Source: Vibrio sp. Isolate32 (lineage in GTDB: Bacteria > Pseudomonadota > Gammaproteobacteria > Enterobacterales > Vibrionaceae). Taken from it: a DNA stretch of 57,868 nucleotides. Positions 8,000 through 18,319 of this stretch are shown here, in pieces. The notes below the pieces were generated by a model. That model saw nothing but the letters and a program-made list of their open reading frames with translations, was not told where the DNA came from and searched no databases. Location of the stretch: the NCBI RefSeq assembly GCF_022397955.1, contig NZ_JAKEUQ010000005.1, positions 137,067-194,934 of the forward strand. The letters run 5' to 3'. A program made the position numbers and the translations under genes. Positions within the stretch are counted from its first letter, which is position 1. The number at the start of each line of letters is the position of its first letter.

Positions 8000-8593
8000 T
8001 TATGCAGCGATTTCTTGTGTTGCCATTTGAGGAGCTTTCTTCTCACCGATTGGCAGTACTGTGCGGCCGTATTCGTTGTTGATTACTTGTGCCATTGCAA
8101 AGTAGATAGCAGAAGCACCACAGAAGATACCTTCGAAACCAGCGATAGTGCCGATCAGTTGGCTACCAGTGAAGTCACGTGCTGCAAGCAGGAAGAACAA
8201 GATAGTTAGTGAACCGAATACTACTTGCTTCGCTACTGGGTAGCATAGAGAACCGATGAACATGAAGCCTGTGAAGATGCCCCATAGAAGTAGGTACCAA
8301 CCCATAAATGCTGCTGGGCTTGCTGGTAGGCCCATGTAAGGCATTACGATTAGACCAACTAGAGACAACCAGAATAGGCCGTAAGAGGTAAATGCAGTTG
8401 TACCGAACGTGTCACCACGTTTGAAACACATTGTGCCAACGATAACTTGGCTTAAACCACCGTAAAAAATACCCATAGCAAGGATCATTGAATCTAGTGG
8501 AAAGAAACCTGCGTTGTGGATATTAAGAAGAATAGTGGTCATACCGAAACCCATTAAGCCTAACGGCGCTGGGTTAGCTAGTTTGGTCGACAT
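8000..8593 (-). CDS. satP: Acetate/succinate transporter, GPR1/FUN34/YaaH (SatP) family
   Basis: A 197-residue protein with six hydrophobic segments and the family hallmark NPAPLGLMGFGMTT at residues 7-20. The E. coli orthologue SatP moves acetate and succinate with protons across the inner membrane; similar proteins form hexamers. The length is near the family norm of about 190. Together with the neighbouring alanine symporter and NhaC antiporter it makes a small cluster of transporters for carbon substrates and ions. The start follows an AAAGG-like site. Confidence 0.9.
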   Translation of the reverse strand: MSTKLANPAPLGLMGFGMTTILLNIHNAGFFPLDSMILAMGIFYGGLSQVIVGTMCFKRGDTFGTTAFTSYGLFWLSLVGLIVMPYMGLPASPAAFMGWYLLLWGIFTGFMFIGSLCYPVAKQVVFGSLTILFFLLAARDFTGSQLIGTIAGFEGIFCGASAIYFAMAQVINNEYGRTVLPIGEKKAPQMATQEIAA

Positions 8594-8953
8594 TGCGAAT
8601 TTACCTTTATCAAATAGGGGTTAAAAAAAACCAATAAGAATTGTAAGAAAATTTTAATTGATAAATCGCTTTTGGGATAATCCAGTTATCGAAAACTAAG
8701 GTTGTTGAAATGATCCTATTAGAATTTTGACTTAGTTCCTGCAATTTACATTCATGAAAGCTATGCGTTGAAAATTCCCTATCACGTAATGAAAAGATAC
8801 GAGTAACAGAGATGTAAATTATGAAATGAAGAACGATAGAGTGTGAGCTCTTCGAGACTCGATTCCTCGCACCCCGTATCTACCCATCCCATCATCATTC
8901 CAGAATCGAGGAACGAGATATTTGGAATCTCATCCCTCTTCTGAAATCTTACA
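8594..8953. other. Intergenic region between nhaC-like gene and satP
   Basis: About 360 bases. The satP promoter should lie at the low-coordinate end. Around 8835-8925 there is a stretch rich in CGAG/CTCG words (GACTCGATTCCTCG, AATCGAGGAACGAG) that resembles the heptamer repeat at 50906-50947. No gene and no clear terminator for the nhaC-like gene was seen; the short open frame across 8782-9009 looks spurious. Confidence 0.45.
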
Positions 8954-10504
8954 TTACGCTTGTTGTGGTTTAGATTCAGACACTTGAAGTTGAACTTCTG
9001 AAGATGCACTCTTACTCGCGTCGCGCTTGGCTAGTAGTGTTACCACAACCCATTGAGCGACAAGCGCACCTAACACAACCAACGAGCTGCCGGTAAAGCC
9101 AGCGACAACAAAGCTCACTAGAGCAACACAGCCGTTCATTAATGCGTAAGGTAGTTGCGTCTTAAAGTGCTCAAACTGATCACACCCGGCACCTGTTGAA
9201 GAGAGGATGGTGGTTTCAGATAGCGGTGAGCAGTGATCACCAAACAGACCGCCAGAAAGCACTGCACCAATCGCAACCAAAAGTGGTGCATCAATTGCAA
9301 TCGCGGTTGGGATTACCAACGGCATCATGATGGCAAAGGTTCCCCATGAAGAGCCAGTAGCGAATGAGATAATAGCCGACAGCAAGAAAGCAACCGCAGG
9401 CACTAACCAATATGGGAAACCACTCTGCGCTTGTTCTGCAATATAAGCCGTCGCACCTAACTCTTTACCAATCGTGCTTAATGCCCACGCCAGTACCAAA
9501 ATAATCGCAACAGGCATCATGTTACCCATGCCTTTTAGGTATACAGAAACACCATCCGATAGCTTTCTCACTCCGTAGTAAGCCATCAGCGAGATCAAGG
9601 TAATCGCGGCAAAGAAATAAGCCGAAGACAGTGCCGCTCTGAATGATGAGCCTGCGACCTTTTGAAATGGGAAACCTTGTGGAACTAACATGGCACACAA
9701 TACCACCAGCATCACTAACAATGGTGCCCAAACAAAAGAAGCCTTTGCATTTTTATGCGAGAAAGAATTGAGTGATTCGCTGTTCACGCCAGAGTTAATT
9801 CCCGCTTGGCAATCACGTTCCGCTTTTGCCATTGGTCCGAAGTCTAAACCTTTAACAGAAACCAAAGGAACAATGAAAATCGCTAAGAATGCGTAGAACT
9901 GGAAAGGAATCGCACCGATAAAGGCATCCCAATCAGACATGTTGACATTCAAGGCGATAAACTCTTTTTGAATCAGGCTCATGATGTAAACGCCCCACCC
10001 GATGAATGGGATAAGGATCGCGACAGGTGATGATGTTGAGTCGATGATGAATGCCAGCTTCTGTCTAGAAAGTTTCAGTTTATCGAAAAGAGGACGAAAG
10101 ACAGGGCCAACAATTAACGGAGTACCTAAGTCAGAGAAAAATATCACGATTCCTCCAAACCACACAGACAACTGAGCTTGGCACTTGTTGCTGACCCACT
10201 CCGTCACACGCTTGGCAAACGCGACACCACCACCCGACTTCTCCATCAAAGCAACAAAGCCACCGATGAATACCAACAGCATAATGACGCCAGCATTATA
10301 GCTATCAGTAAGCTGTGGCACTAGGTAGCCTTTGACCATGGCTCCAAAGGTATCAAGAGGGTTTAGTTCACTAAACATTCCGGTGAGCATAGCAACGCCA
10401 CTGAGTACGCCAGCAAAAAGGCCAATCACTACATTCCTTGTCGCCAACGACAACACCAAAGTAATCACAATGGGGATGAGTGACGTGATATCTGTCTGTT
10501 CCAT
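8954..10504 (-). CDS. nhaC: NhaC-type Na+/H+ antiporter
   Basis: A 516-residue inner-membrane protein with about 11-12 membrane segments and NhaC-family features: an LFAGVLSGV stretch, NAGVIMLLVFIGGFVALMEK, FFSDLGTPLIVGPVF, DSTSSPVAILIPFIGW, and FATGSSWGTFAIMMPL near the C-terminal half. Family members exchange Na+ for H+, or malate/lactate in some Bacillus proteins, so the substrate is not settled by sequence. The final ~20 residues are a polar tail. It follows the chitinase gene on the same strand but is separated by a terminator, so it probably has its own promoter. Confidence 0.88.
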   Translation of the reverse strand: MEQTDITSLIPIVITLVLSLATRNVVIGLFAGVLSGVAMLTGMFSELNPLDTFGAMVKGYLVPQLTDSYNAGVIMLLVFIGGFVALMEKSGGGVAFAKRVTEWVSNKCQAQLSVWFGGIVIFFSDLGTPLIVGPVFRPLFDKLKLSRQKLAFIIDSTSSPVAILIPFIGWGVYIMSLIQKEFIALNVNMSDWDAFIGAIPFQFYAFLAIFIVPLVSVKGLDFGPMAKAERDCQAGINSGVNSESLNSFSHKNAKASFVWAPLLVMLVVLCAMLVPQGFPFQKVAGSSFRAALSSAYFFAAITLISLMAYYGVRKLSDGVSVYLKGMGNMMPVAIILVLAWALSTIGKELGATAYIAEQAQSGFPYWLVPAVAFLLSAIISFATGSSWGTFAIMMPLVIPTAIAIDAPLLVAIGAVLSGGLFGDHCSPLSETTILSSTGAGCDQFEHFKTQLPYALMNGCVALVSFVVAGFTGSSLVVLGALVAQWVVVTLLAKRDASKSASSEVQLQVSESKPQQA

Positions 10505-10663
10505 AGGTAAACCTCAACCCTAAAATAAAGAATAAGTATAATTTAAAAGTGAATATAAATGCACAAAGGGCATTTGTACAGGACTTTATTCTATAAATGG
10601 AAAATTAGCATTCAGCTAGGGAGTTTTGCGTTAGATGATCGAGGAACGCAGAGCAGAAACGCA

Positions 10664-10691
10664 AAAGCCGAAAGCAATCACTTTCGGCTTT
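10664..10691 (-). terminator. Terminator after chitinase gene
   Basis: AAAGCCGAAAG (10664-10674) and CTTTCGGCTTT (10681-10691) form an 11-bp perfect stem with a 6-base loop, placed just past the chitinase stop. Confidence 0.85.
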
Positions 10692-10726
10692 GATTAATCA
10701 GTTAAGGTACTCAATTGGCTGAACGA

Positions 10727-12439
10727 TTAATTACAGCTGATTTCATCCCAGAACCAATTCGATTGAACTGGGCTTTCCCAGACGCCAGGGCCGTTTTTAG
10801 CCACGAAGCACTTACCGTTATGTGTCACTTTATCGCCATTACTCACTTGGCTAACACCTGCTTGCCACGTAATAAATTCAGATGGATCGACAACCACTGG
10901 TGGCTCTGTCACAGGCGGTTCAACGGGTGTTGGGTCTACTGGTTCTGGATCGACAGGAGCAGGATCAACAGGCGTTGGATCTGTCACTACCGGTGGTGTT
11001 GGCTCACCTGCTACTAGTTTCCAAGGGCCACCGTTGGCAGGGTCATCCCCTTGTGTCCACCATTTCGCTTCGTAGGTTGCGCCGTTGTGAGTCACTTGGT
11101 CACCGGCGTTGTAAACCTTAGTCGCACTCCAGCCGTTACCACCTGGATCGGTTCCTGGGTCTACCGGATCAAGCTTATCGACCACCTTCACTTCAGGCCA
11201 ACTTGCATGAGATCCATAGAAGTTAGTCACACACTTCTCGTAATCGCCCGGTACTAATGCAGAGTATGCAGTTTGGAAGCCGACTAACTCACACTCAAAT
11301 GAGTAACCTTCTGGGCGATCTGCGTAGTATTTCCAGTTGCCATCCCAGTTGGTGTACAGCACATCTGTTGCGCCGTTGAGGTTCAAGCTTCCGTATGGCG
11401 TTTGCTGCCAACAGGTATTCTTTTCGTCTGCTTCAACAGGGATCTGGTAGTGGGCCGCTAAACCTTCCCAGTAACGAATGCGGTTAACCGGTTGGCCTTT
11501 GTCTTTATTCTGTTCACCACACTCAATACCACCGTTGATTACATTGATGGTGGTACCAAAGCCATAACCAATGCCTGCATCCAGTTCACGTTGAGATGGT
11601 GTCCAAGTACGATCAATAACATGCAGCATCGCTGGCTTCGGTGCTTGTGGCGTTAAGAAGAACCAAATAGCCGAAGCCAAGTTCAACCAAGAATCAGCAA
11701 CTAACCCCGGATTATTCAGCAGCACGGTTGCATCACCATCGAACATTACTTCAGAGAAAGCGCCGTAGTTAAAGTGGTAAGAAAGCTGTTTTGCACCACG
11801 ACCGAAATAACCCTGCCCTGCCGCACATGGCCAGCGTGCATTTTGCCAATCGTTCTGACCACAGCCAGTTGTGTAACCTTCTTGCCCTTCAGACCACCCC
11901 ATTTCGCGAACATGTACCAGCGCTTGTTGCCACTCTTCTAAAGCCAACGGATTATCAGAAGTATTATCTATCGCGATGTGACCGCCCGTCTCTTGAGAGA
12001 AATGAGCAAAAGCCGTGATGATGGATTTCTTACAGATGGCGTCAGAATCACGGCCATCAGTGTACTCTCCACAAAACGCGGGGAATTTACCAATCGCGCG
12101 TAGGAAACGTGTGTAAGTGTATTCAGGCGCAGCCATCTGAGTAAGGAAATCCCATTCAGATTGAGGGAATACGCGCTCAACCCGCTTTACGTTCTCAGGG
12201 TTGGAAGATAAACCGGGTTCAATCGCTTCAACGATGGTGTTCGAACGAGTTTGCAGTGCCTGTGACCAGATCGCATACATAGGGTCCGAGGTTTTCGCTT
12301 GTTCAGCAGCCTGTAAAGCCGACTTCTCAATAAGGTAACCATTCGGGTTTTGCGGATCAGGTTGAATGTTCAAAGACGCATGACTTTGTGCTGCTAAAGT
12401 ACAGCCCAATACTGTCGCCAAATATTTGATTTTTAACAT
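10727..12439 (-). CDS. Secreted GH19 chitinase with two CBM5/12 chitin-binding modules
   Basis: A 570-residue protein with a signal peptide (MLKIKYLATVLGCTLAAQSHA). Residues about 80-440 are a glycoside hydrolase family 19 domain (ITAFAHFSQETGGHIA with the likely catalytic Glu, CAAGQGYFGRGAKQLSYHFN, GYGFGTTINVINGGIECG). Two short aromatic-rich CBM5/12-type modules follow (WSATKVYNAGDQVTHNGATY and FITWQAGVSQVSNGDKVTHN), joined by a linker of PVDP/PVEP repeats. It would hydrolyse chitin outside the cell. V. cholerae has, as I recall, a GH19 chitinase beside guaA too, so this is likely ancestral rather than recently acquired. Confidence 0.92.
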   Translation of the reverse strand: MLKIKYLATVLGCTLAAQSHASLNIQPDPQNPNGYLIEKSALQAAEQAKTSDPMYAIWSQALQTRSNTIVEAIEPGLSSNPENVKRVERVFPQSEWDFLTQMAAPEYTYTRFLRAIGKFPAFCGEYTDGRDSDAICKKSIITAFAHFSQETGGHIAIDNTSDNPLALEEWQQALVHVREMGWSEGQEGYTTGCGQNDWQNARWPCAAGQGYFGRGAKQLSYHFNYGAFSEVMFDGDATVLLNNPGLVADSWLNLASAIWFFLTPQAPKPAMLHVIDRTWTPSQRELDAGIGYGFGTTINVINGGIECGEQNKDKGQPVNRIRYWEGLAAHYQIPVEADEKNTCWQQTPYGSLNLNGATDVLYTNWDGNWKYYADRPEGYSFECELVGFQTAYSALVPGDYEKCVTNFYGSHASWPEVKVVDKLDPVDPGTDPGGNGWSATKVYNAGDQVTHNGATYEAKWWTQGDDPANGGPWKLVAGEPTPPVVTDPTPVDPAPVDPEPVDPTPVEPPVTEPPVVVDPSEFITWQAGVSQVSNGDKVTHNGKCFVAKNGPGVWESPVQSNWFWDEISCN

Positions 12440-12745
12440 GATGGATTCTCTTATCTGTCCTTAATAAGTCCATCAAAGAGTATGTGGCACGTGGGAAATA
12501 GCCTAGCTGTTGCGGTATGATTTTATAAAAAGTGCGAGTGATAGTTTTATGTATAGTTAAAGGTAACAATGCGTCTCATGCTTTCTTGAGCTGATATCTA
12601 GTTTCCAACTGATTTGGTTTCTTACACTCAATAAGCCGCCTTCAAACCACAACCATTGACTATACGGCGTGGAAAACAAAAAAGCCCCGAACTGAGTCCG
12701 GGGCTTTTAATAACTAAATCAAATAGCAGTTAAATCTCTAAGAGA
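12440..12745. other. Intergenic region between guaA and chitinase gene
   Basis: About 306 bases with the chitinase promoter region and the guaA terminator (12680-12708). Nothing else recognisable. The 3' end of guaA is a known integration hot spot in other bacteria, but no integrase or duplicated end is seen here. Confidence 0.5.
12680..12708 (-). terminator. guaA terminator
   Basis: AAAAGCCCCG (12680-12689) pairs with CGGGGCTTTT (12699-12708); the flanking A/T-tracts make it an intrinsic terminator on either strand. Confidence 0.9.
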
Positions 12746-14299
12746 TTATTCCCACTCGATAGTTGCTGGTGGCTTACCAGAAATATCGTAAACAACACGT
12801 GAAATGCCGTTAACTTCGTTGATAATACGGTTAGATACCTTACCTAGGAAGTCGTATGGTAGGTGTGCCCAGTGAGCAGTCATGAAGTCGATCGTTTCTA
12901 CAGCACGTAGAGATACAACCCAATCGTACTTACGGCCATCGCCCATTACGCCAACTGAACGTACTGGTAGGAATACCGTGAATGCTTGAGATACTTTGTG
13001 GTAAAGGTCAGCAGCGTGAAGCTCTTCAATGAAGATAGCATCTGCGCGACGCAGTAGATCACAGTACTCTTTCTTAATTTCGCCAAGAACACGAACACCT
13101 AGACCTGGACCCGGGAATGGGTGGCGGTAAAGCATGTTGTATGGAAGACCAAGTTCTAGACCGATCTTACGTACTTCATCTTTAAACAGCTCACGTAGAG
13201 GCTCAACAAGGCCCATTTCCATATCATCAGGAAGGCCACCAACGTTGTGGTGAGATTTGATTACGTGTGCTTTACCCGTCTTAGATGCAGCAGACTCGAT
13301 TACGTCTGGGTAGATAGTACCTTGAGCAAGCCACTTAGCATTTGTCAGTTTCTTAGACTCTTCATCGAAGATATCTACGAATACGTGACCGATGATCTTA
13401 CGCTTAGCTTCTGGTTCAGCTTCGCCTTTAAGCGCTTCTAGGAAACGATCTTCAGCGTCTACTTTGATGATGTTTAGACCAAACTTGTTGCCGAACATAT
13501 CCATAACTTGCTCAGCTTCGTTCAGACGAAGTAGGCCGTTATCTACGAATACACACGTTAGTTTGTCACCAATAGCGCGGTGAGCAAGCATCGCAACTAC
13601 TGATGAATCAACACCACCAGAAAGACCAAGGATAACTTCGTCGTCACCGACTTGCTCTTTAATACGTGCAACTGCATCTTCAATGATTGAAGCTGAAGTC
13701 CACAGACCTTCACAACCACAAACGTTAAGAACGAAGTTCTCAAGCATTTTCAGGCCGTTCTTAGTGTGTGTTACTTCTGGGTGGAATTGAACACCGAAGT
13801 ATTTCTTCTCTTCGTTTGCCATTGCTGCGTATGGGCAAGTGTCTGTTTCAGCGATCTTTGTGAAATCAGATGGGATCTCAACCACTTTATCACCGTGGCT
13901 CATCCAAACATCTTGAGTAGACTCAAGGTCAGCGAACAGTGCTGATTCACCAGTCACTTGTACCGCTGCGTAGCCGAACTCACGCTCAGTAGACGTTGCT
14001 ACTTTACCGCCAAGTTGCTCAGCCATAGTTTGCATGCCGTAGCAGATACCAAATACAGGAACACCTGAATCAAACACGTACTGAGGTGCACGTGGAGAGT
14101 TCTCTTCCGTTACACTTTCAGGGCCACCAGATAGGATGATACCGTCTGGATTGAATTCACGAATATCCGCTTCGTCTACGTCCCAGCTCCAAAGTTCACA
14201 GTAAACACCGATCTCACGAATACGACGAGCAACTAGCTGTGTGTATTGAGAACCGAAGTCTAGAATTAGAATACGTTGGTCATGAATATTTTTAGTCAT
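12746..14299 (-). CDS. guaA: GMP synthase (glutamine-hydrolysing)
   Basis: A 517-residue two-part enzyme that turns XMP into GMP with ATP and glutamine. The N-terminal class I glutamine amidotransferase shows the nucleophile Cys in [15 protein letters not shown] and the His/Glu pair in [10 protein letters not shown]. The synthetase part has the PP-loop [16 protein letters not shown] and ends in the family's IEWE. It lies downstream of guaB on the same strand, but a 200-base gap with a hairpin and a PurR-type box indicates a separate promoter as well. Confidence 0.98.
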   Translation of the reverse strand: MTKNIHDQRILILDFGSQYTQLVARRIREIGVYCELWSWDVDEADIREFNPDGIILSGGPESVTEENSPRAPQYVFDSGVPVFGICYGMQTMAEQLGGKVATSTEREFGYAAVQVTGESALFADLESTQDVWMSHGDKVVEIPSDFTKIAETDTCPYAAMANEEKKYFGVQFHPEVTHTKNGLKMLENFVLNVCGCEGLWTSASIIEDAVARIKEQVGDDEVILGLSGGVDSSVVAMLAHRAIGDKLTCVFVDNGLLRLNEAEQVMDMFGNKFGLNIIKVDAEDRFLEALKGEAEPEAKRKIIGHVFVDIFDEESKKLTNAKWLAQGTIYPDVIESAASKTGKAHVIKSHHNVGGLPDDMEMGLVEPLRELFKDEVRKIGLELGLPYNMLYRHPFPGPGLGVRVLGEIKKEYCDLLRRADAIFIEELHAADLYHKVSQAFTVFLPVRSVGVMGDGRKYDWVVSLRAVETIDFMTAHWAHLPYDFLGKVSNRIINEVNGISRVVYDISGKPPATIEWE

Positions 14300-14373
14300 T
14301 TTAAGCAGTCTTATTGGCTATGTGATCAAACGGAGGCGAGTTTACTCACCTCTGATTAACTCTTCAAGAAATA

Positions 14374-14389
14374 AAGCAAACGTTTTCGT
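14374..14389 (-). promoter_or_regulatory. PurR-type operator upstream of guaA
   Basis: The near-palindrome AAGCAAACGTTTTCGT differs at one position from the E. coli PurR consensus ACGCAAACGTTTTCGT. It lies 75-90 bases upstream of the guaA start, a place suited to purine repression. Confidence 0.75.
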
Positions 14390-14451
14390 TAGATATCTTT
14401 AACCTCGTGTTTTGAGAAAATCAGCCTTTCAGCAAAACAGACGGTAGATAA

Positions 14452-14482
14452 AATAATGTGCCGACTTAATCAGCACATTATT
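14452..14482 (-). terminator. Hairpin after guaB, likely terminator
   Basis: AATAATGTGC (14452-14461) pairs with GCACATTATT (14473-14482), 10 bp with an 11-base loop, 20 bases past the guaB stop; a T-rich run follows on the minus strand. Confidence 0.6.
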
Positions 14483-14501
14483 CAAACGTTTGGACGTATT
14501 A

Positions 14502-15965
14502 TTAACCTAAACGGTAGTTAGGTGCTTCTTTAGTAATTTGAACATCGTGTACGTGAGATTCTTTCATGCCCGCACCAGAGATACGAACAAACTCAGCTTT
14601 AGTACGCATGTCTTCAATCGTCGCAGAACCTGTTAGGCCCATGCTTGAGCGTAGACCACCCATTTGTTGGTGAACGATCTCTTTTAGACGACCTTTGTAT
14701 GCGATACGACCTTCAATACCTTCTGGAACAAGCTTGTCTGCAGCGTTGTCAGATTGGAAATAACGGTCAGAAGAACCTTGAGACATAGCGCCAAGAGAAC
14801 CCATACCACGGTAAGACTTGTAAGAACGACCGTTGTAAAGGATAACCTCACCTGGTGCTTCTTCAGTACCTGCGAACATTGAACCAACCATCACACAAGA
14901 TGCGCCAGCAACGATAGCTTTACAGATATCACCAGAGAAGCGGATACCGCCATCTGCGATTACTGGAATGCCGTATTCGTTTGCAACTTCCGCTGCGTCT
15001 GCGATTGCTGTTACTTGAGGAACACCAACACCAGTAACGATACGAGTTGTACAGATAGAACCAGGGCCGATACCAACTTTAACTGCACTTACACCCGCTT
15101 CGATAAGAGCACGAGCGCCAGCGCCAGTTGCTACGTTACCACCGATGATTTGTAGATCTGGGTATGCAGCGCGAGTTTCGCGGATACGGTTAAGTACGCC
15201 TTCAGAGTGACCGTGTGAAGAGTCGATAAGTAGAACGTCTACGCCAGCTTCAACAAGAGCAGCAACACGCTCTTCGTTACCAGCACCAGCACCAACAGCT
15301 GCACCTACACGTAGGCTGCCGCGCTCATCTTTACAAGCGTTTGGTTTACGTTCTGCTTTGTGGAAGTCTTTTGCAGTGATCATTCCTGTTAGTTGGAAGT
15401 CATCATTTACAACAAGTACTTTTTCAACACGTGCTTCGTGCATTTTCTCTTGAACTTCTTCGCGAGTTGCACCTTCTTTAACAGAAGCTAGACGCGACTT
15501 AGGCGTCATTACTACGTCAACTTTCTTAGAAAGGTCTGTTACAAAGCGAACGTCACGGCCAGTAATGATACCAACCAGTTCGTTTGTTTCAGTCACTACA
15601 GGGAAGCCAGCAAAACCGTGCTTCTCAGTCAGGGCAACAACGTCAGCAATCGTTGCGTCAGGGCTTACAGTTACAGGGTGAGAAACCACGCCTGCTTCGT
15701 AAATTTTAACCTGGCGAACCATTTCAGCTTGTTGCTCGATAGACATGTTCTTGTGGATAAAGCCAATGCCACCTTCTTGCGCGAGTGCGATAGCCAGACG
15801 AGCTTCCGTCACGGTATCCATCGACGCAGAAATCATAGGGATGTTCAGTGAAATGTTTTTAGTCAACTGAGTGCGAAGATCAGCTGTGTTTGGGAGAACA
15901 GTGGAGTGAGCTGGCACGAGTAGTACGTCATCGAATGTCAGCGCTTCTTTGGCAATTCTTAGCAT
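14502..15965 (-). CDS. guaB: Inosine-5'-monophosphate dehydrogenase
   Basis: A 487-residue enzyme that oxidises IMP to XMP with NAD+, the committed step to GMP. The start at 15965 ([19 protein letters not shown]) is used because family members begin there; the upstream in-frame extension to 16022 is unlikely to be translated. A pair of CBS domains lies at about residues 90-205 ([30 protein letters not shown]). The catalytic Cys is in [18 protein letters not shown] and the flap region is RGMGSLGAM. It is divergent from xseA. Confidence 0.98.
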   Translation of the reverse strand: MLRIAKEALTFDDVLLVPAHSTVLPNTADLRTQLTKNISLNIPMISASMDTVTEARLAIALAQEGGIGFIHKNMSIEQQAEMVRQVKIYEAGVVSHPVTVSPDATIADVVALTEKHGFAGFPVVTETNELVGIITGRDVRFVTDLSKKVDVVMTPKSRLASVKEGATREEVQEKMHEARVEKVLVVNDDFQLTGMITAKDFHKAERKPNACKDERGSLRVGAAVGAGAGNEERVAALVEAGVDVLLIDSSHGHSEGVLNRIRETRAAYPDLQIIGGNVATGAGARALIEAGVSAVKVGIGPGSICTTRIVTGVGVPQVTAIADAAEVANEYGIPVIADGGIRFSGDICKAIVAGASCVMVGSMFAGTEEAPGEVILYNGRSYKSYRGMGSLGAMSQGSSDRYFQSDNAADKLVPEGIEGRIAYKGRLKEIVHQQMGGLRSSMGLTGSATIEDMRTKAEFVRISGAGMKESHVHDVQITKEAPNYRLG

Positions 15966-16055
15966 TTGCAATATCTCACAATTGAGGAGTAGAAAGAAAA
16001 ATCCGACTTCATCGTTTCGCATAATGAAGTGCTTTGGATTAGATATTGCGGAGGG

Positions 16056-16061
16056 ATTATA
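16056..16061 (-). promoter_or_regulatory. Candidate guaB -10 box with G+C-rich discriminator
   Basis: On the minus strand TATAAT is followed at once by CCCTCCGC, a G+C-rich discriminator of the kind seen at stringently controlled guaB promoters. The -35 is weak. Inferred by eye only. Confidence 0.5.
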
Positions 16062-16207
16062 CGCACGGGGAAATCGCTTGGCTACACATTTTTGTATTTT
16101 TAATTTGCATTTACCCCCTTGATATGTATTATATTGCCGCTATCTTCCATACTCACGCCCTGTGAGATACTAAGAAAGACCTTCCTTCAAGGAAAGATAG
16201 CGCACCT

Positions 16208-17548
16208 ATGACTAATCCAAACATCTTTACTGTTTCTCGCCTCAACTCAGAGGTTCGTCTCCTATTAGAAAACGAAATGGGAATAGTGTGGCTCGTTGGT
16301 GAAATCTCAAACTTCTCTGCACCTGTCTCTGGTCACTGGTACCTCACCCTTAAAGATTCTCGCGCTCAAGTTAAGTGCGCCATGTTTCGTGGCAATAACC
16401 GCCGAGTCACCTTTAGGCCTCAAAACGGTAATCAAGTATTAGTTAAAGCTCGCCTGTCTCTCTATGAGCCGCGTGGTGACTACCAACTTATCATCGAAAG
16501 CATGCAGCCAGAAGGTGACGGTAAACTTCAGCAAGAGTTTGAAAAGCTAAAGATGAACCTTGCTGCTGAAGGGCTATTTGCTCAATCGAGTAAACAAGCT
16601 CTTCCTGAGCACCCGAAGCGCGTTGGTGTTGTCACCTCTAAAACTGGCGCTGCACTGTTTGATATTCTGGATGTCTTGAAAAGACGCGATCCTTCGCTAC
16701 CGGTTGTGGTTTACCCAACCATGGTTCAAGGCGAAGAGGCGGCGATTCAGATTGCCCAAGCGATTGGCCGTGCCAATGAGCGCAATGAGTGTGATGTGTT
16801 AATCGTGGGCCGTGGTGGCGGTTCGTTAGAAGACCTGTGGTGCTTCAACAACGAGATCGTTGCTCGCACTATTGCTGCAAGCCAGATTCCAATCATCAGC
16901 GCCGTCGGCCACGAAGTGGATGTCACTATCGCCGATTTCGTCGCAGATATGCGTGCTCCGACGCCATCAGCAGCCGCTGAATTGGTTAGCCGCGACAACA
17001 GTCATAAAGAGCAAGCTTTCGCTTCTAAACGTGCTCGCTTAGTGAGTGCGATTCGCCACGTACTAATCAAGCAAGCGCAGTCGACTCAAGCATTGAAACA
17101 CCGCTTAGAAAGACAGCACCCTAGCTACCAACTGCAAAAGCAGAGCCAGCAGCTTGATGATCTAGACATGCGTCTGCGTCGCGGAATGACTCAATACCTA
17201 AAGCAGCATGCACAGCGTGTCGAACGTAAACAGCATCAGCTTCAATTGAACTCACCAGTGAAACGCTTGGGTGAACAAAAACTGCATCTGCAACGTTCAG
17301 AGCAAAAGCTATTAGATGCGATGGATAAAACACTGCTTACTACTCGCCACCAGCTAGCGATGGCTGCCGAGAAATTAGAGACCGTTAGTCCACTGGCAAC
17401 CCTAAAGCGTGGTTACAGCATTACCCATTCAGAATCGAGCAAGACTGTGTCATCAATTAACGATGTCGAAGTCGGTGAAGTGATCACCACTCAAGTTGAA
17501 GATGGTGTGATTGAGTCTCAAGTGACCCAGAAAACGGCAAAAGCGTAA
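16208..17548 (+). CDS. xseA: Exodeoxyribonuclease VII large subunit
   Basis: A 446-residue cytoplasmic nuclease subunit that, with XseB, degrades single-stranded DNA. The N-terminal OB-fold (FTVSRLNSEVRLLLE, WLVGEISNF) is followed by the catalytic region (KRVGVVTSKTGAALFDIL, DVLIVGRGGGSLEDLW, SAVGHEVDVTIADFVAD) and a long coiled-coil-rich C-terminus with many Gln, Arg and Lys residues. It ends in the family's LATLKRGYSI segment and a short tail. It is transcribed away from guaB, as in related genomes, and ends at a bidirectional terminator. Confidence 0.97.
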   Translation: MTNPNIFTVSRLNSEVRLLLENEMGIVWLVGEISNFSAPVSGHWYLTLKDSRAQVKCAMFRGNNRRVTFRPQNGNQVLVKARLSLYEPRGDYQLIIESMQPEGDGKLQQEFEKLKMNLAAEGLFAQSSKQALPEHPKRVGVVTSKTGAALFDILDVLKRRDPSLPVVVYPTMVQGEEAAIQIAQAIGRANERNECDVLIVGRGGGSLEDLWCFNNEIVARTIAASQIPIISAVGHEVDVTIADFVADMRAPTPSAAAELVSRDNSHKEQAFASKRARLVSAIRHVLIKQAQSTQALKHRLERQHPSYQLQKQSQQLDDLDMRLRRGMTQYLKQHAQRVERKQHQLQLNSPVKRLGEQKLHLQRSEQKLLDAMDKTLLTTRHQLAMAAEKLETVSPLATLKRGYSITHSESSKTVSSINDVEVGEVITTQVEDGVIESQVTQKTAKA

Positions 17549-17571
17549 GCAGCTAATCTGCACTGTATTAG

Positions 17572-17599
17572 AAAGCCCTATCAGATTTGATAGGGCTTT
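17572..17599. terminator. Bidirectional terminator between xseA and ureG
   Basis: AAAGCCCTATCA (17572-17583) and TGATAGGGCTTT (17588-17599) form a 12-bp perfect stem with a 4-base loop. It separates the conserved guaB-xseA region from the urea block. Confidence 0.9.
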
Positions 17600-17634
17600 T
17601 GCTTATGGGGGGAATAATCAGGAGCTACGAATAA

Positions 17635-18273
17635 CTAGCTTGTCTTCTCTGGCTCTTTCAGAGTCAACATACCTTCGGTCACGATAAAATCGATGATGGT
17701 GTCTAGCCCTTTACTCTCTTTAAGATTGGTAAACACAAACGGCTTGGTTGGACGCATACGTTGCGTATCTTGCTCCATCACTTCTAGCGACGCGCCTACA
17801 TAAGGTGCCAAATCGATCTTGTTAATCACCAACAGATCCGAACGTGTAATACCCGGGCCACCTTTACGTGGGATCTTCTCGCCTTCCGCCACATCGATAA
17901 CATAGATAGTCAGGTCAGCAAGCTCTGGGCTGAACGTCGCACTCAGGTTATCGCCGCCACTTTCTACGAATACGACATCAAGGTTCTTATGCAGTTTTGC
18001 CAGCTCTTCAACTGCTGCAAGGTTCATCGACGCATCTTCACGAATCGCGGTGTGCGGGCAACCGCCCGTTTCCACACCGATAATACGGTCAGGTTCTAAA
18101 GCTTCAGCGCGGGTGAGGATCTTTGCATCTTCTTGGGTGTAGATGTCATTGGTCACGACCGCGATATTAAGCTTGTCGCGAATTGCTTTACACAGCACCT
18201 CAAGTAGCGCGGTTTTACCAGAGCCAACCGGGCCACCGATACCAATTCGAAGGGGTTGCTTATAACTTTCCAT
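17635..18273 (-). CDS. ureG: Urease accessory GTPase UreG
   Basis: A 212-residue SIMIBI-class GTPase that powers nickel delivery to apo-urease in the UreD-UreF-UreG complex. It shows the P-loop [13 protein letters not shown], the nickel-site Cys-Pro-His in [18 protein letters not shown], the switch [14 protein letters not shown] and the base-recognition VINKIDLA. The start at 18273 is chosen over an upstream ATG at 18354 because AAGGAACAAGG precedes it and the longer version would add 27 atypical residues and overlap ureF. It is the last gene of the urea block. Confidence 0.96.
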   Translation of the reverse strand: MESYKQPLRIGIGGPVGSGKTALLEVLCKAIRDKLNIAVVTNDIYTQEDAKILTRAEALEPDRIIGVETGGCPHTAIREDASMNLAAVEELAKLHKNLDVVFVESGGDNLSATFSPELADLTIYVIDVAEGEKIPRKGGPGITRSDLLVINKIDLAPYVGASLEVMEQDTQRMRPTKPFVFTNLKESKGLDTIIDFIVTEGMLTLKEPEKTS

Positions 18274-18319
18274 AGCCTTGTTCCTTATGTTCTTTCTACT
18301 ATCTCGTACGCACTCAGCA

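Noticed and set aside
8782..9009. A 75-codon frame overlapping the nhaC-like gene end
   Set aside because: It has no motif, no clear ribosome binding site and overlaps conserved coding sequence in another frame.
12709..12745. Integrative element attachment site at the guaA 3' end
   Set aside because: No integrase, no duplicated guaA end and no foreign genes are seen; the chitinase next door looks ancestral.
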